64,000 nt of DNA, from contig NC_053492.1 in the NCBI RefSeq assembly GCF_905171775.1, positions 274,525,146 to 274,589,145 of the forward strand, in the 5' to 3' direction. The translations under genes were made by a program, and so were the position numbers. Under the pieces are notes generated by a model. That model did no database searches. It was not told where the DNA came from and worked only from the letters and a program-made list of their open reading frames with translations. Shown one piece after another: positions 1 through 11,295 of the stretch. The first letter of the stretch is position 1. Each line of letters opens with the position of its first letter. Origin of the DNA: Rana temporaria (lineage: Eukaryota > Chordata > Amphibia > Anura > Ranidae).

Positions 1-276
1 TTTTTTTTCTCAGTCAAGGTTCTTTAATACTTTGTATATTTTAAAAATTGAATTATATGCAGCAATTATAGACTTAATATATTGTACATCACTGTCAATT
101 AGCTTGACAACAGTAATCATTTTGATGTGAACAATTTGAATCATAATACATGTCAATGCTTCTATTAGATTAATATTATAATAGTTTAAAAAGGTTAGTA
201 ACAAAATAGATTTTTGATGAAAACTGTTAGTTTTTAAGGGTCTTCTAAAAACGTACTATTTATTTTTTAAACTTAC
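1..276 (-). other. fam184a intron, 5' part (continues left of the window)
   Basis: AT-rich intronic sequence downstream of the exon ending at 277. The donor reads TTC|GTAAGT on the minus strand (GTAAGT at 271-276). No repeat or further exon is recognised here. Confidence 0.7.
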
Positions 277-423
277 GAAATATTTATTGCAGAATTTTTT
301 TCCATGAGCATTGCTTGTTTCTTTGCAAATTCTGCCATAATTGCTTGCTTCTCCCTGATATGGGTGGCTGTTAAGTCATTCATATCCTCTTCGTGTTTCT
401 TGTTTAAATCTTGCTCATGTACC
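277..423 (-). CDS. fam184a: fam184a coding exon (most 3' in the window)
   Basis: Minus-strand exon of 147 bases. The first base completes an AGG arginine codon begun in the exon at 1672, and the exon ends with two bases of the next codon. It encodes a coiled-coil stretch including HEQDLNKKHEEDMNDL and, further on, IREKQAIMAEFAKKQ and a conserved INIS-like end. This matches the FAM184A segment that follows the highly conserved KGKEILRIRSE block. The donor is GTAAGT. The acceptor (AACAAAAAG before GGTACATG) has a weak pyrimidine tract, so the 5' edge rests mainly on phase and homology. The next exon lies to the left of the window. Confidence 0.87.
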
Positions 424-1671
424 CTTTTTGTTAAGAAATGAAATATATTTGCTTACACACTGTAAAAAGTTGCTTGCACTCTGTACCACAGCTGAACCTG
501 TTCATATAATTATTTGATAAACCAATATACAGAAGAATCGCTTGGGGTTAAAACTTGTGTATAGGAAAAATGCAATCAAGTACTATTCAATTGGCCATAT
601 GGGTTTTCATAAGTTATATGCACACACTCAATTTTTTTAATTGTCCTAGTGAGACATGATGTCTTGTCCTGCAGACTGCATGAAGTGCTGAGGGCTGCAA
701 AACAGGACATCACCCATTACAAGGGCTTTTTAAATACTGTTCTTTAAAGCCTAACTTCACCCAAAAGGGGAAGTTCAAATTTTCCGCCTCCACCCCCCTT
801 CTCTATCATGTCTGGATACATAACATTTTTGGGGGGGAGCAGGTATCTGGTTTTGACATGTACCCATGTCCATTCAGATCTCCTAGGCGATCTGAGCAGA
901 AGTTCACTCCCTCCCCTTTGACGTGTTCCAAAAGGCTGCGGGACCATTCACAAAACTTATCACGACTCACGCATGTGCAGTGGGAATTCTTCTATGAAGC
1001 CACAAGGAGTCACATCTGGCTTCCCTTAGTAAACATGCCAGTGAAGAACTGGACTGGGTTAGGATGGCGCTGGATCCTTGGACAGGTAAGTGTCCTTTTA
1101 TTAATTTAAATTAACAGTATATATTTTTTTTCATAAAGACTGAATATCCTCTTTAATGATACAGCTATTCAGGTCTGTCTCTGGGTGAGAGATCATGTTG
1201 TTTACAATGTGATACAGTGCAGTAGCCATTAAAATGCCTACCAACAATGCAGATTTTAGCAGTATGCTCATTTTTCCAAAGTGGACTTTAGCCATCTAAC
1301 CATGGTCACATTAGGTCCAGTCCAGGAATTATGTTTTTTTTATTTTATTTTGAATAGATAGTGAGAATACTAATGTAATCTAATACAGCATCTTCCTTCA
1401 TGGAGCACTGAGCAAGTCTAAATGTCCAAGCAGAAAATGTTTAGTAATGCAAACACTTCACACTCATATGACTTTACTGAGCTTGATAGATATTGTAGCT
1501 TAAATAAGGTCAATAGACTGCACTTGGCATGTCTACCAGTTTAGGTAACAAAGACATTGTTTAGGAATGTTTATCGGGACTTCCTGCTGGTTAAAAAATA
1601 AATAGCAGCTTGTAAATATATCAGATCATGCCTTGGTGGAGAAACATTTTAATATACAAAGGCAACTTTAC
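424..1671 (-). other. fam184a intron (1.25 kb)
   Basis: Intron between the exons at 1672 and 277. The donor is AG|GTAAAG at its right end. About 744-1100 holds a TTTAAAG-type ranid MITE. The rest (424-743 and 1100-1671) shows nothing I recognise. Confidence 0.75.
744..1100. repeat. MITE of the TTTAAAGC..TTCACCC family
   Basis: The left end TTTAAAGCCTAACTTCACCC resembles the ends at 5838 and 57165. The interior carries the same motifs (a cytosine run, GGTATCTG, AGCAGAAGTTC, GACAGGTAAGTGTCC) as the copies at 5238-5680 and 56715-57165. The right edge is uncertain. The open frames over it are not conserved and are not genes. Confidence 0.55.
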
Positions 1672-1856
1672 CTAATTTGTTGATTGGCTTCGCTACGTAT
1701 TCTAAGGATCTCTTTTCCCTTAAACTCCAGTTCCTTAGTTAAAGTGTTTATGCTTTCATGTAGTATCATCAGCTCCTTATTGAGATTAACCACATGCTGT
1801 TCTTGATGTCTGAGCTGCTTTTCAAGCTCTGCTTTTCGCCCTAAAAGCTCAGATTC
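1672..1856 (-). CDS. fam184a: fam184a coding exon
   Basis: Minus-strand exon of 185 bases, starting in phase 0 and ending with two bases (AG). It encodes 61 residues: ESELLGRKAELEKQL, then a His/Gln-rich stretch, then LTKELEFKGKEILRIRSE, which is one of the most conserved blocks of the family. The acceptor is TATTTTAG|GAATCT. The donor is AG|GTAAAG at 1666-1671. Splicing to the exon at 423 rebuilds an arginine codon and continues as NQQIRVHEQD, matching the family. All heptad positions remain in register, so no residues seem to be missing. Confidence 0.95.
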
Positions 1857-2759
1857 CTAAAATATAAAAACGTGAAAATCAGTTAATTGATTCTTTTATC
1901 TCCCTTAGTGCCATTGTATTTTGCATAATTTCATAACACTAAAGTCCAAAAAATCTGCTTTACAGAAATGAAAACAGGAAATTATAAATACGCAGCACTG
2001 CTGGACGCTGAATATCTTAAGAGTTGGTGTTAATCATAACGTACCAATAAAATACAAACAGGATTATATACACTAGTAACTAAAACACAAACATTTGTTT
2101 CAGAAGCCTACTGGAAATTATTTATATGTGACATAAAGTTAAGCATTTTTATTCAAGAGCAAACTTCTCGTTATTATTTGAGCTAAATAATCTAGATGCC
2201 AAGATTTTGGATGCTTTGCCAGGGTAAAAGAGGCGCATCATAAAGTGTCTCATACAGGTATCAATACTTGTGCTCACTTTAAACCACGTACACCAATGAT
2301 AACACATATTTTCCTGCTACTGACTACTGCCTCTTTTCTCTCACTGACACCAACATCATTGCATCGTTCCTCCCACTGCCCACTGATCACCAACCCAGGG
2401 GCATTTTTCCTCTTCCTAGCCACTTCTCCCTCTGGGGCATTTTTTTCTACCACTGATCAGCAATGTAAAAAGTACAATGTTACACACTCTCAATGCACTT
2501 TATAAGCTGAGCTGTACCTTACTTATCTCTAACCCCTGCATCCTACACGCTATGTCATAGACCTGACCCTTGCATTTAGTATGTTGTATGTTACATATAC
2601 CTGGGGCCAAACTTCCACTCTGATCACCTAGGGCCATCAGAGCAGAAGTAAGTGGAAACAAGTACCCGCTTAAATCTTTAAGTATGTGATTGTGTCTTGA
2701 GGTTTATATGTTTTTGTAAGAATGTCACATGTGGTATAATAATTAAGGCACATTTTGTG

Positions 2760-3060
2760 GGTACAGAGACTGTGGCGTCTTATCCAAGACGAAGCTACGC
2801 CACAGAGCACGGCGAAATGCGTCAACGTCATCACCTTACCTAGTCACGTGACGTAACTGACGTGTGGTTGAGCGAGCAGAGTGTGCGGGGGAAGCCGCGA
2901 ACAGACACCACGGCTGCTGAGCCATGATCACTAGAGAGGATGACAGGCTACTGATCTCTCTGCCGGTGTGGACTGTATGTGACACATGGTCAGGGCAATT
3001 CGTGACCCTCCCGTGGAAACCCGGCATAGCCTTCACATTACTCCTTTCGACCTACGATCG
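2760..3060 (+). repeat. Possible Penelope-like terminal repeat with hammerhead-like relic
   Basis: At about 2778-2827 the plus strand reads AAGACGAAG, a G/C-rich stretch, then GGCGAAATGCGTC and repeated CGTCA words. GAAATGCGTC is the form taken by the 3' half of the hammerhead ribozyme core in Penelope-like elements, and GACGA resembles the CUGANGA box with its first bases changed. The family assignment is inferred from this motif only. No reverse transcriptase is present. Edges are approximate. Confidence 0.35.
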
Positions 3061-4038
3061 TACCTGACTGGATGATACTATCAAATGCAGTTGCAGCCTT
3101 GATAGCCTACTGACAACAGCAGAGAGACAGAGTGACATCTGGTGGTAATGTATGAATGCACTATCTAGTCAGCTACTGCCATCATCTGATCTTGCCACTT
3201 TGCACTGCTGCCTCTCATTGTCTAGTGCAGATTTTGAACTTCCTAGTGTCAACCCGACTAGGGGTAACTGAGACTTAAATTTACCTTGACCGGTGATTAT
3301 ACAAATGCATTTAGCTATGTACTCAGAGTTATGATGGACTAGCATCAGTTCAAATCATAGACAGATTCTACAGGAGACCATAACTAGTTTATCTGAATAG
3401 CATTATAAGGCATACTGCGGTCCTTTTGTGGATGATTGATTCTTGATTCTCAGCATATTTCAGGCTATTTCCAGCATTTGGGACTACCACAATAGTAACA
3501 TCATTTCACTGCCTCCACTACAATTTAAATTGAAGAGGCAAAATCTTGTTTCCCAACTCACCTCCCCCTGCCCCTTCTGCCTCCCCACACATCTGATCCA
3601 GCCCCCAGTAAGCTGCACCTATTGGCTTCCCCAAGAGAGATATCATTAATAATTTGCTATATTGATATTAAATCCTCCCTTGTGGGTCTAAATCATTGCC
3701 TTGATTGGAATAGGTAGCTCATCACTCGAGGCTGTATTACACGTCCGGACTTGTGTTGTGTTATATGTTATGTCATTTGTGTGTCCTGTTAGTTAACCAT
3801 GTCCATGGTAATTACCTTTACTAATGATCCTAATTCTCAATGGTTCTTTTTCAATTGCACTTTTTAACTTATTTAACTTTTTGATAAAGGAAAAAATATA
3901 ATTAATTTTGATTATTCCTGTCTAGATCATTATTTGTTGCCAAAAGTAACCCCTTTCTGCCTGCCTAATCTTAGGCTATCCTTCCCCCCCCTCCCCCTCG
4001 TTTTGGTGTGGCGTCTTGTACACTGCAAGACGACTGAT

Positions 4039-4383
4039 GCCCTGTACATTCGATCGGAATTTCCGATGGCATAAATTCTGATGGAATTTTCCGTCGAAAT
4101 TCCGATCAAGCTGTCTTGCATACACACTGTCAGACCAAATTCCGACCGTCCAAAACGCGGTGACGTAAAACACTACGACAAGCAGAGAAAATAAGTTCAA
4201 TGCTTCCAAACATGCGTCGACTTTCGATGGACGATCGGAATTTCCATCGAAAAAAAAAAAATCATGTTCTATTTCTAAAATCCGACAGAAAAAAGTCAGA
4301 TGGGCCCACACACAGTCGGAATATCCGATGAAAAAATTACATCAGACTTTTTTCATCGGAAATTCCAATCGTGTGTACAAGGC
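4039..4383. repeat. Harbinger-like MITE, core of CGGAATTTCCGAT words
   Basis: Diverged terminal inverted repeats (GCCCTGTACATTCGAT on the left, TCGTGTGTACAAGGC on the right) enclose a 345-bp foldback whose interior repeats words such as GGAATTTCCGAT in both orientations. The ends match the seven-member GCCTCGTACACACG family seen elsewhere in the window. Confidence 0.75.
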
Positions 4384-5237
4384 ATTAGGCTCCATTTCAC
4401 CACATACCTTTAAGCCATGACCAATATTCATCCCACTTTTTGCTATAGTGTGCCCCAACTTATCCCTGCACTCAATTGTCCTTCATTTTCAAATTGCATT
4501 AGAATGCATTAAGATAAAAAAAACTTCTGATTTTACAATTACTTTAGCTGCTATCACAATGGGTTAATAAACCCCCATGTGATAGCATTGAACGAATAAA
4601 AGGTATACTCTTCACACGTTTTACCTGCCCTTCACAGCATCTAACCAAACACAAATCGGCTTGGTTAGATGCGTCCCCTGGTTTTACTAGCCAGGAAATG
4701 ATGGATAAGAAAACTGGAAGTGACAAAATCATCATCACTTCTTGTTTATTTGTTTACAGGTGAGATTGAGGCATGGATTTGCCTTGCTCTCACACCACTC
4801 TACATGCTAAAGCCAGCGGCTGTGGTCCCAGACACCCAGAAAGAGCAGGAGAACCCTGGGACCACAGGGGTTGGATGGTGGGTTGCCCTGGTACGTAGTA
4901 TTTACCCATTTCCCAAAACAGCTACATTCAAGGTACATTATGCCATGAATAACTGTCATAGTTGCTTGTGCTCTCAATTGAACGGTCAAGCTATTAAATG
5001 TCTGGTGTCATTACTAATCATATGTGCAGCACCACGGCAAATGTAGATCAAACAAAGGCTAAGATGGCAGCTATCTTGGCAGTAAAGGATAGGAGGGTTT
5101 AGCTCTACTTTAAGCCACTTCTGAGTTATTTTTTCATCCACTTTGGCTTGTATAGGGAAGAAAAGAAGCCCAGATGCAAACAAAAGCGCATATAAATGAC
5201 ATCTGCTCTGGCTTGTCTGCTGTGGCTACAAATCTAC

Positions 5238-5680
5238 TTAAAGGGGTGGTCCGGCCCCCCCCACAAAAAAATTAACAATCAGCAGCTACAAATGCCGTAG
5301 CTACTGACTTTTAATATTAGGACACTTATCTGTCCAGGGTTCCTGCGATGTCGGCCCAGATTTTCGGATCAGCTCTTGGGTGCTGCCACCGCCATTCATT
5401 ATAAGGAAACCTGGCAGTGAAGCCTTTTGGCTTTACAGTCGGTTCCGTACTGCGCATGTGCAAAGCATGTTGTGCTGTCCAATTGGCCCGGCGGCGGAGG
5501 AAGGGGACCCGAATTTCCGAGTGACAGCACCGTCTCCTTTAAGTGGGGACAAGTACCTGTCAAAAACAGGTACCTGTTTCCCCCACCCCCCCTGAAAGGT
5601 GCCAAATATTGCACCAGAGGGGGGGGGGGGGGAAGTCAGTTAAGCGAAGGTTCCACTTTTTGGGTGGAACTCTGCTTTAA
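5238..5680. repeat. TTAA-flanked MITE
   Basis: Starts TTAA-AGGGGTGGTCC and ends GGAACTCTGCT-TTAA, so the inverted ends sit directly inside TTAA duplications, as expected for piggyBac or Kolobok-type elements. The interior holds cytosine and guanine runs and GACAAGTACCTGTC-type words shared with the copy at 56715-57165. Confidence 0.7.
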
Positions 5681-5837
5681 GAGATGTAGTTGTTGCCAGA
5701 AGCATTGCAAGAATCAATATATCATGTGACCAAACAGGAATTTTATAAATCACATTTTCCTCTTTTAAGAAACAACATTCATTGCTGTTAAACAACTGTT
5801 TAGTATATACATTAACATAGCAAAATCAAAACAACAG

Positions 5838-6368
5838 TTAAAGTGGAGTTCCACCCATAAATATAAAATTACATTAAAAAAATGTCATTAGTCCTTTACG
5901 AATTTTTTTTTTTTTTTTAGATGCCTTCAAAGTGTTGTTGCTAGGCAGAATAGTTAATCTTCCCACTTCCTGCACCTAGGTTCTTAATGCTTCCTAACCT
6001 ACACCGCACAGACTCCTGGGAATGTAGTGGGTGTAACTTTCCAGGAGTCTGTGCACTCCCCAGTCTCAAAGAATCATGCGACTTGGACAGCACAGGTGCT
6101 GAAACCTGATCTGACACTGCTTGTGCAGCACTGAGCATGTGCGAGATCTGCAAGGCTGAAATCCAGGAAGTCATACAGTCTGGCTTCATGATGCCCACAC
6201 TTAAGATGGCCCCAGTCAATTTCTATTTTATAAAGTGTCTAAATGCTGTAACAACCTAACAAAACGGACCTTAGTTTACAGACTAACTTTACTAGAATAC
6301 ATTAAGCTTGTGTATTACAGGGGTATTTATATTTAAAAAGTGAAATTGTGGCCGGAACTCCGCTTTAA
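5838..6368. repeat. TTAA-flanked MITE
   Basis: Starts TTAA-AGTGGAGTTCCACC and ends GGAACTCCGCT-TTAA. The inverted ends match each other and those at 5238-5680. The interior is different, with a poly-T tract and a stretch containing a 20-bp inverted word around CTCCTGGGAATG and CCAGGAGTCTG. Confidence 0.75.
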
Positions 6369-6394
6369 ATCTCTCTAGCATTCCACTGATTTAC

Positions 6395-6522
6395 CTGACG
6401 TCTGCTAAGATCCTTATTTCTTTCAAGTTCATCTGCAGTAGCTTCCATTTCCTGATGATGATGGTTCCTTAACTGGTCAATGGCTGCTGCATGTTGATGA
6501 TTAAGCTCAGAGCGCAGGGATG
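6395..6522 (-). CDS. fam184a: fam184a coding exon
   Basis: Minus-strand exon of 128 bases: two bases that complete an alanine codon from the previous exon, then 42 codons ending CAG in phase 0. It encodes SLRSELNHQHAAAIDQL, an HHHQ-rich turn and ERNKDLSRRQ, close to the FAM184A family at every position. The donor is CAG|GTAAAT and the acceptor GGAATGCAG|CA. Histidine clusters (NHQH, NHHHQ) are a family feature within the coiled coil. Confidence 0.95.
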
Positions 6523-7199
6523 CTGCATTCCAAAAAACAAATGCAGCACTGTGTTTTATGGGCCATCATGGAACAAACTGACATACAGAACACAAATAGA
6601 ACCTGTACTTCAACAAAGACATCCATTTTACAAAATGTTACTATCAAGTTCAAATAAAGCATAAACAATTGTTAACCCATTCCAGGACCACAACCTTTTC
6701 CCCCCATCCAGGACTTCAGTAATTATTTTCACATTTGGGGGGGAAATTGGTCTTATATTTGGAAGCAGATTTGGATTTGCTTAGTTTTAAAGAGTGTAGT
6801 TTTAGATGCAGCAGATTTAGGTGGACTTGGATGGTACATTTAAGTAGAACTGTCAGTGTAAAGTGGGTTGTCCCGACTCTCTCACTAAATTAAAGATAAT
6901 ATTCCCTGAGCGAAGGAAAAAAAGTTATTTGTTTTTAAATGTATGAGTGCCACAGCTTGCTAAAATAAAGCCACAGCTTGCTATAAAATAAGTTTACATC
7001 TCCACCTAGTGCCTAAAGTAACATATGAAACGAGCAGTCCTATGGACCTGTGAATTCAATGAATTTGACCATATACCTAGGCTTAGCCTCTCATGCCAAA
7101 AAAAATATACAAAATAAACTAAAATACTTTACACTGCTGTACACGTTTTAATCAGAGTATAAAAAAAAGAGCAGTTTTTAATCAGAGTATAGCATCAAG

Positions 7200-8656
7200 T
7201 CAAATAAAATCCAGGATATTGATCTGGTCAGTTAAGTAGCAGAGGGGGTTGTTAATCAGTTTCAGTTGCTTTGGTGTTAATGAAATTAGAAATTGCACTA
7301 GAAGGGCAACAATGAGACAACCTCCAAAACAGGAATGGTTTTATAGGTTGAGGCCACTGCCATTTTTTTCCACTACTTATCTTTGCTGCCTGTTTTTCAC
7401 AAGTTTTGCTAGGGTCAGTGTCACTACTGGTTACATGAGGGTATACCTGGACTATAGAAGTTGCACAGGCAGTCCAACTCCTCCAGGATGGCACATCAAT
7501 ACGTGCCATTGCCAGAAGGTTAAGAGCATAGAGGAGATTCTAGGAGACATGCAGTTACTCTAAGAGAGCTGGACAGGGCTGTAGAAGGTCTTTAACCCAT
7601 CAGCAGGATCGGTATCTGCTCATTTGTGAAAGAAGGAACAGGATAAGCACCGCCAGAGCCCTACAAAATGACCTCCAGCAGGCCACTGGAGTGAATGTCT
7701 CTGACCAAACAATCAGAAATAGACTTCATGAAGGTTGCCTGAGGGCCCGAAGTCTTCTAGTGGGCCCTGTGCTAACTGCCCAGCACTATGGAGCTCGATT
7801 GCCATTTGCTATTAACCACCAGATTTGGCAGGTCCGCCACTGGCGCCCTGTGCTTTTCACAGATGAGAGCAGGTTCACCCTGAGCACATGTGACAGAAGC
7901 GAAAGGGTATAGAGAAGCCATGGAGAATATTATGCTACCTGTAACATAGTTCAGCATGACTGATTTGGTGGTGGGTCAGTGATGTCTGGGGAAGCATATC
8001 CATGGAGGGACGCACAGACCTCTACAGGCTAGGCAATGGCACCCTGACTGCCATTAGGTATCAGGATAAAATCCTTGGACCCATTGTCAGACCCTACACT
8101 GGTGCAGTGGGTCCTGGGTTCCTCCTGCTGCACGACAATGCCTGGCCTCATGTGGCAAGAGTATGCAGCCAGTTCCTGGAGGATGAAGGCATTGATACCA
8201 TTGAATGGCCCTCACGTTCATCTAACCAAAATCCAATAGAACACCCCTGGGACATTATGTTTCGGTCCATCCGACGCAGCCAGGAGCTCAGTGATGCCCT
8301 GGTCCAGATCTGGGTAGAAATATCCCAGAACATCATCAGTCATCTCATTAGGACCATACCCCAACATTGTCAGGCATGCATACAAGCATGTAGGGGGCCA
8401 TACAAACTATTGAGTACCATTTTGAGTTACTGCAATGAAATTTCAGCAAAATGGACTAGCCTTCTGCATTATTTTTTCACTTTGCTTTTTGGGATGTCTT
8501 TGAATTCAGTGCTCTGTAGGTTAATAATTTTCATTTCCATCAAACAATGTGACATTATTTCGTTCCTAACACATTAACCAGTACATCATCAGTATAGATA
8601 TCAAGCATGATATGTTTCCCCATTGAGATCTGATGTGTTTTCAAAGTGTTTCTTTA
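7200..8656 (+). mobile_element. Tc1/mariner element, degenerate
   Basis: The plus strand carries a recognisable but broken Tc1 transposase plus flanking non-coding sequence that resembles the vertebrate Tc1 family whose ends read CACTGCTCAAAAAAAT. The helix-turn-helix start (VQLLQDGTSIRAIARR, about 7465-7528), the catalytic region and the C-terminal end are in order. The right end runs into a separate MITE at 8657 and the left terminal repeat is not clear, so edges are approximate. Confidence 0.88.
7440..8420 (+). pseudogene. Tc1 transposase pseudogene (DD34E type)
   Basis: Pieces of the transposase lie in different frames: an N-terminal DNA-binding part near 7465-7530, an RNRLHEGCLRARS to FTDESRF segment in the frame of 7691-7912 (first catalytic Asp), and a LHDNAWPH segment (second Asp) with NQNPIEHPWDIM (Glu) in the frame of 8002-8400. 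At least one frameshift and a stop after ERV (about 7912) break it. It cannot encode an active protein. Confidence 0.9.
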
Positions 8657-8995
8657 TATACACTGCTCCAAAAAATGAAAGTAACAAAACCAATAAAAAA
8701 TATTTGTCCAATATGCAGTGTCCTTATGTTTGTGTCTCTTGAACCTACACAGATTTCACAATCATAAAAGTAAAATCAAATGAAACAGTCCCACAATGTG
8801 ACCAATGCTTGTTTTGGAGCACAGTGATTGGTGATAGCACATGCACAGTGAAGACCCAGTTGTCACATTGCGGGACTGTTTCATTTGACTTTATTTTTCA
8901 TGGTTTTATGACTGTGAAATCTGTGTGGGTTCAAGAGACACGAACATAAGGAACACTGCATGTTTAAAAAATATTTTTATTGGTTTTGTTTCTAT
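8657..8995. repeat. Foldback MITE with Tc1-type end
   Basis: Begins TACACTGCTCCAAAAAATG. Its first ~145 bases are repeated inverted at about 8862-8990 (CACAGATTTCACAATCAT versus ATGACTGTGAAATCTGTG). A ~55-bp centre separates the arms. The right end is lost in a TA repeat. Probably mobilised by a Tc1 transposase. Confidence 0.8.
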
Positions 8996-9090
8996 ATATA
9001 TATAAATAATTTAGTTTTTATATATTTTTTGGCACGAGAGGCTAAAAATATATGGTCGAATTGATTGAATTCACAAGTCCATAGCCCAAC

Positions 9091-9427
9091 GCCTCGTACA
9101 CACGATCAGTGTTCCAGACGGGAAAACTGTGAGGAGAGCTTTTGGCCGGGAATCCCGGCCGTATGTATGCTCCTCGCAGTTTTTCCGATGGGAAAACTGC
9201 CTAAAAGCGGACTTTTGTCTGGCGGTTTTTGGCAGTTTTCCTATGGGAAAAACTGCGATGGAGCATGCACACGGCCGGGATTCCCGGCCAAAGCTCCATC
9301 GCAGTTTTCCTGTCGGGAAAACCGGCCGTGTGTAGGTGAAAGACTGAACCGAGCAGGTTCTCAGCTTTCCCCTCGGGTTTCCCGGGGGTAAAAAGTCCGC
9401 CGGGAAACCCGATCGTGTGTACGAGGC
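9091..9427. repeat. Harbinger-like MITE, core of GGGAAAACTGC words
   Basis: Terminal repeats GCCTCGTACACACGATC and GATCGTGTGTACGAGGC are perfect inverses. Three-base direct repeats CAA flank the element (CAA-C at the left, T-CAA at the right). The core repeats GGAAAACTGC and TTCCCGGC words in both orientations, so single strands would fold into a long hairpin. Confidence 0.88.
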
Positions 9428-9826
9428 TCAAGCCTCTTACTGCCAATTGTGCTGGAGAGCATGGTCTGTTAAAAGAAGTTGAAAAATAACATACTTACGG
9501 AACCTCCAGGTGAAACTAAAGAAAAAAAAGTCTAAAAGAAAATAAACAAATGCAGTCACCACATCTAAGAAATGGTAGGCTGCAATTTAATACATTTTTG
9601 TTTTTGTGTTTAATAATGCTCTAAGGTGACTCATATAAGCACTCCATTAAAGATTGAATGTGGAACAGCGCAATTAAGATGCATTAAACAGGTGTTTAGG
9701 GTTGGTTTCATTAGTATATTTTTTTCCCTTTTAAGCAGAATCATTCCTAACATTAAAACCTAAGCGGATAATAATGTAAGCAAAACTCGTAAATGCCTTC
9801 TGTTATCATTTATAGGAGAACTATAC

Positions 9827-9980
9827 CTAGCATGGCTTTGCCTTCATCTTCCAATTCAAAGCGCAAGGTTTGCAACTCCTGTTCCATCTCCACTCGCAGC
9901 ATGTCCATGACCTGCTTGTGGGCATCTTTTACAGACTGGATCTCTTCTGAGTATTTTTGATGCAAGCGGTCTTCCAGATC
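9827..9980 (-). CDS. fam184a: fam184a coding exon
   Basis: Minus-strand exon of 154 bases, beginning in phase 0 and ending with one base. It encodes DLEDRLHQKYSEEIQ, a KDAHKQVMDML stretch, then RVEMEQELQTLRFELEDEG, an almost invariant block of the family. The acceptor is TTACACAG|GATCTG and the donor CTAG|GTATAG. It follows the exon at 10716 through a GC-AG intron (see findings): only that splice keeps the family reading frame (Q-R-D-L-E-D here against Q-R-A-L-E-N in the family). Confidence 0.95.
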
Positions 9981-10715
9981 CTGTGTAACAGGAGAAAAAA
10001 AAATCTAACACAGCAAAATAACCAGTATGTACTATTCATTCTCTGGTGATAGACAAATTGCATGTACAAGACAAGAAAATTGAGCAAATTATCTTAACAG
10101 AACAAAGCACTTTACTGCTAGAATACCAATCTTCTTGTAATGCTGTGCATCTTGTCTACTCTCACAATTGTTTTTCTTTTCCTTTTTTCTCCTTAAAGCA
10201 AACCAAGGGTCTGTCTGTATGGCCCCACAAAAAGCATGTGCTCTCCTCCCTCCCCTGCCTGTTTGACCACTGGGGGCAATGAAAAATACCCATTACATCC
10301 AAGTATGGGGAAGCATTTGACTCACTCCTGTACCTCTCATGTGACAGTGCTGGGACGTTGTGATTAGCTGTTTAGGCACTCAGAACTGTCACATGGGGCA
10401 AAGAGGGAGCCCTCAGCCTTAAGGCTTCCTCTGTTCACTCCCATTAACCAAACAGTGTAGTGGAAGCAAAGCACATGTTCACTTGTGTGGTGGTAGGATA
10501 GGCAGTGGGCCGTTTTTTAACTTATTGCAGGTAATGCCTTAAGGTAAAGAAATATTTTGCATTTAGAACCACTTTTTGAACTGTAAAGAAAAATACCCTA
10601 ATGTAATATATACAAAAATACCTATTCACACCTAATATCTGTAATGTGTTCCATGCCATATGGCAGCATTATGTTAGCATGAGATAAATAAAATAAAAAA
10701 ACAATGTTAACTTGC
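9981..10715 (-). other. fam184a intron with GC donor (735 bases)
   Basis: Donor AGA|GCAAGT (minus strand, 10710-10715) and acceptor ACACAG (9981-9986). The GC donor otherwise matches the strong consensus expected of GC-AG introns. No repeat recognised inside. Confidence 0.8.
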
Positions 10716-10928
10716 TCTTTGCTCTTGGTCCTTTTCTTCCTCCATACTTTGGAATGCCAACATGTGAGCTTCTTGCAGTGACTTCTGCCTCTGCTGGTGT
10801 TCCTCTTCCAATTCTTGAAGCTCTCGAGTGAGGCGTTGTCGCTCTTGACTAAACTGTGACTGCAGTTGCTGCAAAGCATTCTGAGACTGGCACAGCTGCA
10901 TTTCTAGGTTTTGCTTCAGCAGTGAGAT
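10716..10928 (-). CDS. fam184a: fam184a coding exon
   Basis: Minus-strand exon of exactly 71 codons in phase 0. It encodes ISLLKQNLEMQLCQSQ, then LQQLQSQFSQERQRL, then LTRELQELEEEHQQR and an EAHMLAFQSMEEEKDQEQR end. These are classic long coiled-coil heptads and close to the FAM184A family. The acceptor is GTGTTAG|ATCTCA, with a T-rich tract upstream on the minus strand. The donor is GC (AGA|GCAAGT). Using the nearby GT two bases downstream would shift the frame of the next exon out of homology. Confidence 0.95.
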
Positions 10929-11295
10929 CTAACACGCAAAAAAGAAAAAAGAAAAAAAGAAAAAAAAAGCCAGACAGAAAAAAATTAGATTGACAGGGAA
11001 TAAGTGAAAAAAATATGAGATGATTGCAGCTGTACATTTCCATTTCAATGAGACACACTTTTTGCTTTTCTAAGCTCTTCTACTGTCAGCAACCAGTGCA
11101 TAAACTATATTACATTACTAAGTAATACGTCAACAGCTGCTATTTTTTTCATCGTGATTATTAAAATCTGCATTTAATAGTGCATCTTTTGGTTTGCTTT
11201 TAAGACATGTATTTTGAATCCCCTTAAAGTGGAACAATACTCAAATGTTAACTCAAAAGACCTTGGAGTGAGGTAAATGCAGTTGCATACATTAG

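Larger units (their letters stand above)
1857..6394 (-). other. fam184a intron (4.5 kb)
   Basis: Contains a Penelope-like relic near 2760-3060, a Harbinger-like MITE at 4039-4383 and two TTAA-flanked MITEs at 5238-5680 and 5838-6368. I recognise nothing in 1857-2750, 3060-4038 and 4384-5237 beyond ordinary AT-rich intron. Confidence 0.7.
6523..9826 (-). other. fam184a intron (3.3 kb)
   Basis: Occupied by a Tc1 relic (7200-8656), a Tc1-end MITE (8657-8995) and a Harbinger-like MITE (9091-9427). 6523-7199 and 9428-9826 show no feature I recognise. Confidence 0.75.

Noticed and set aside
8002..8577. 191-codon open frame as a host gene
   Set aside because: It is the C-terminal half of a dead Tc1 transposase (LHDNAWPH, NQNPIEHPWDIM) read into the element's untranslated end.
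10849..11058. Minus-strand frame with a hydrophobic stretch (FFFLFFFFLFC) near the exon at 10716
   Set aside because: The stretch is the A/T-rich splice acceptor region read as protein. The real exon frame is a different one and starts at 10928.
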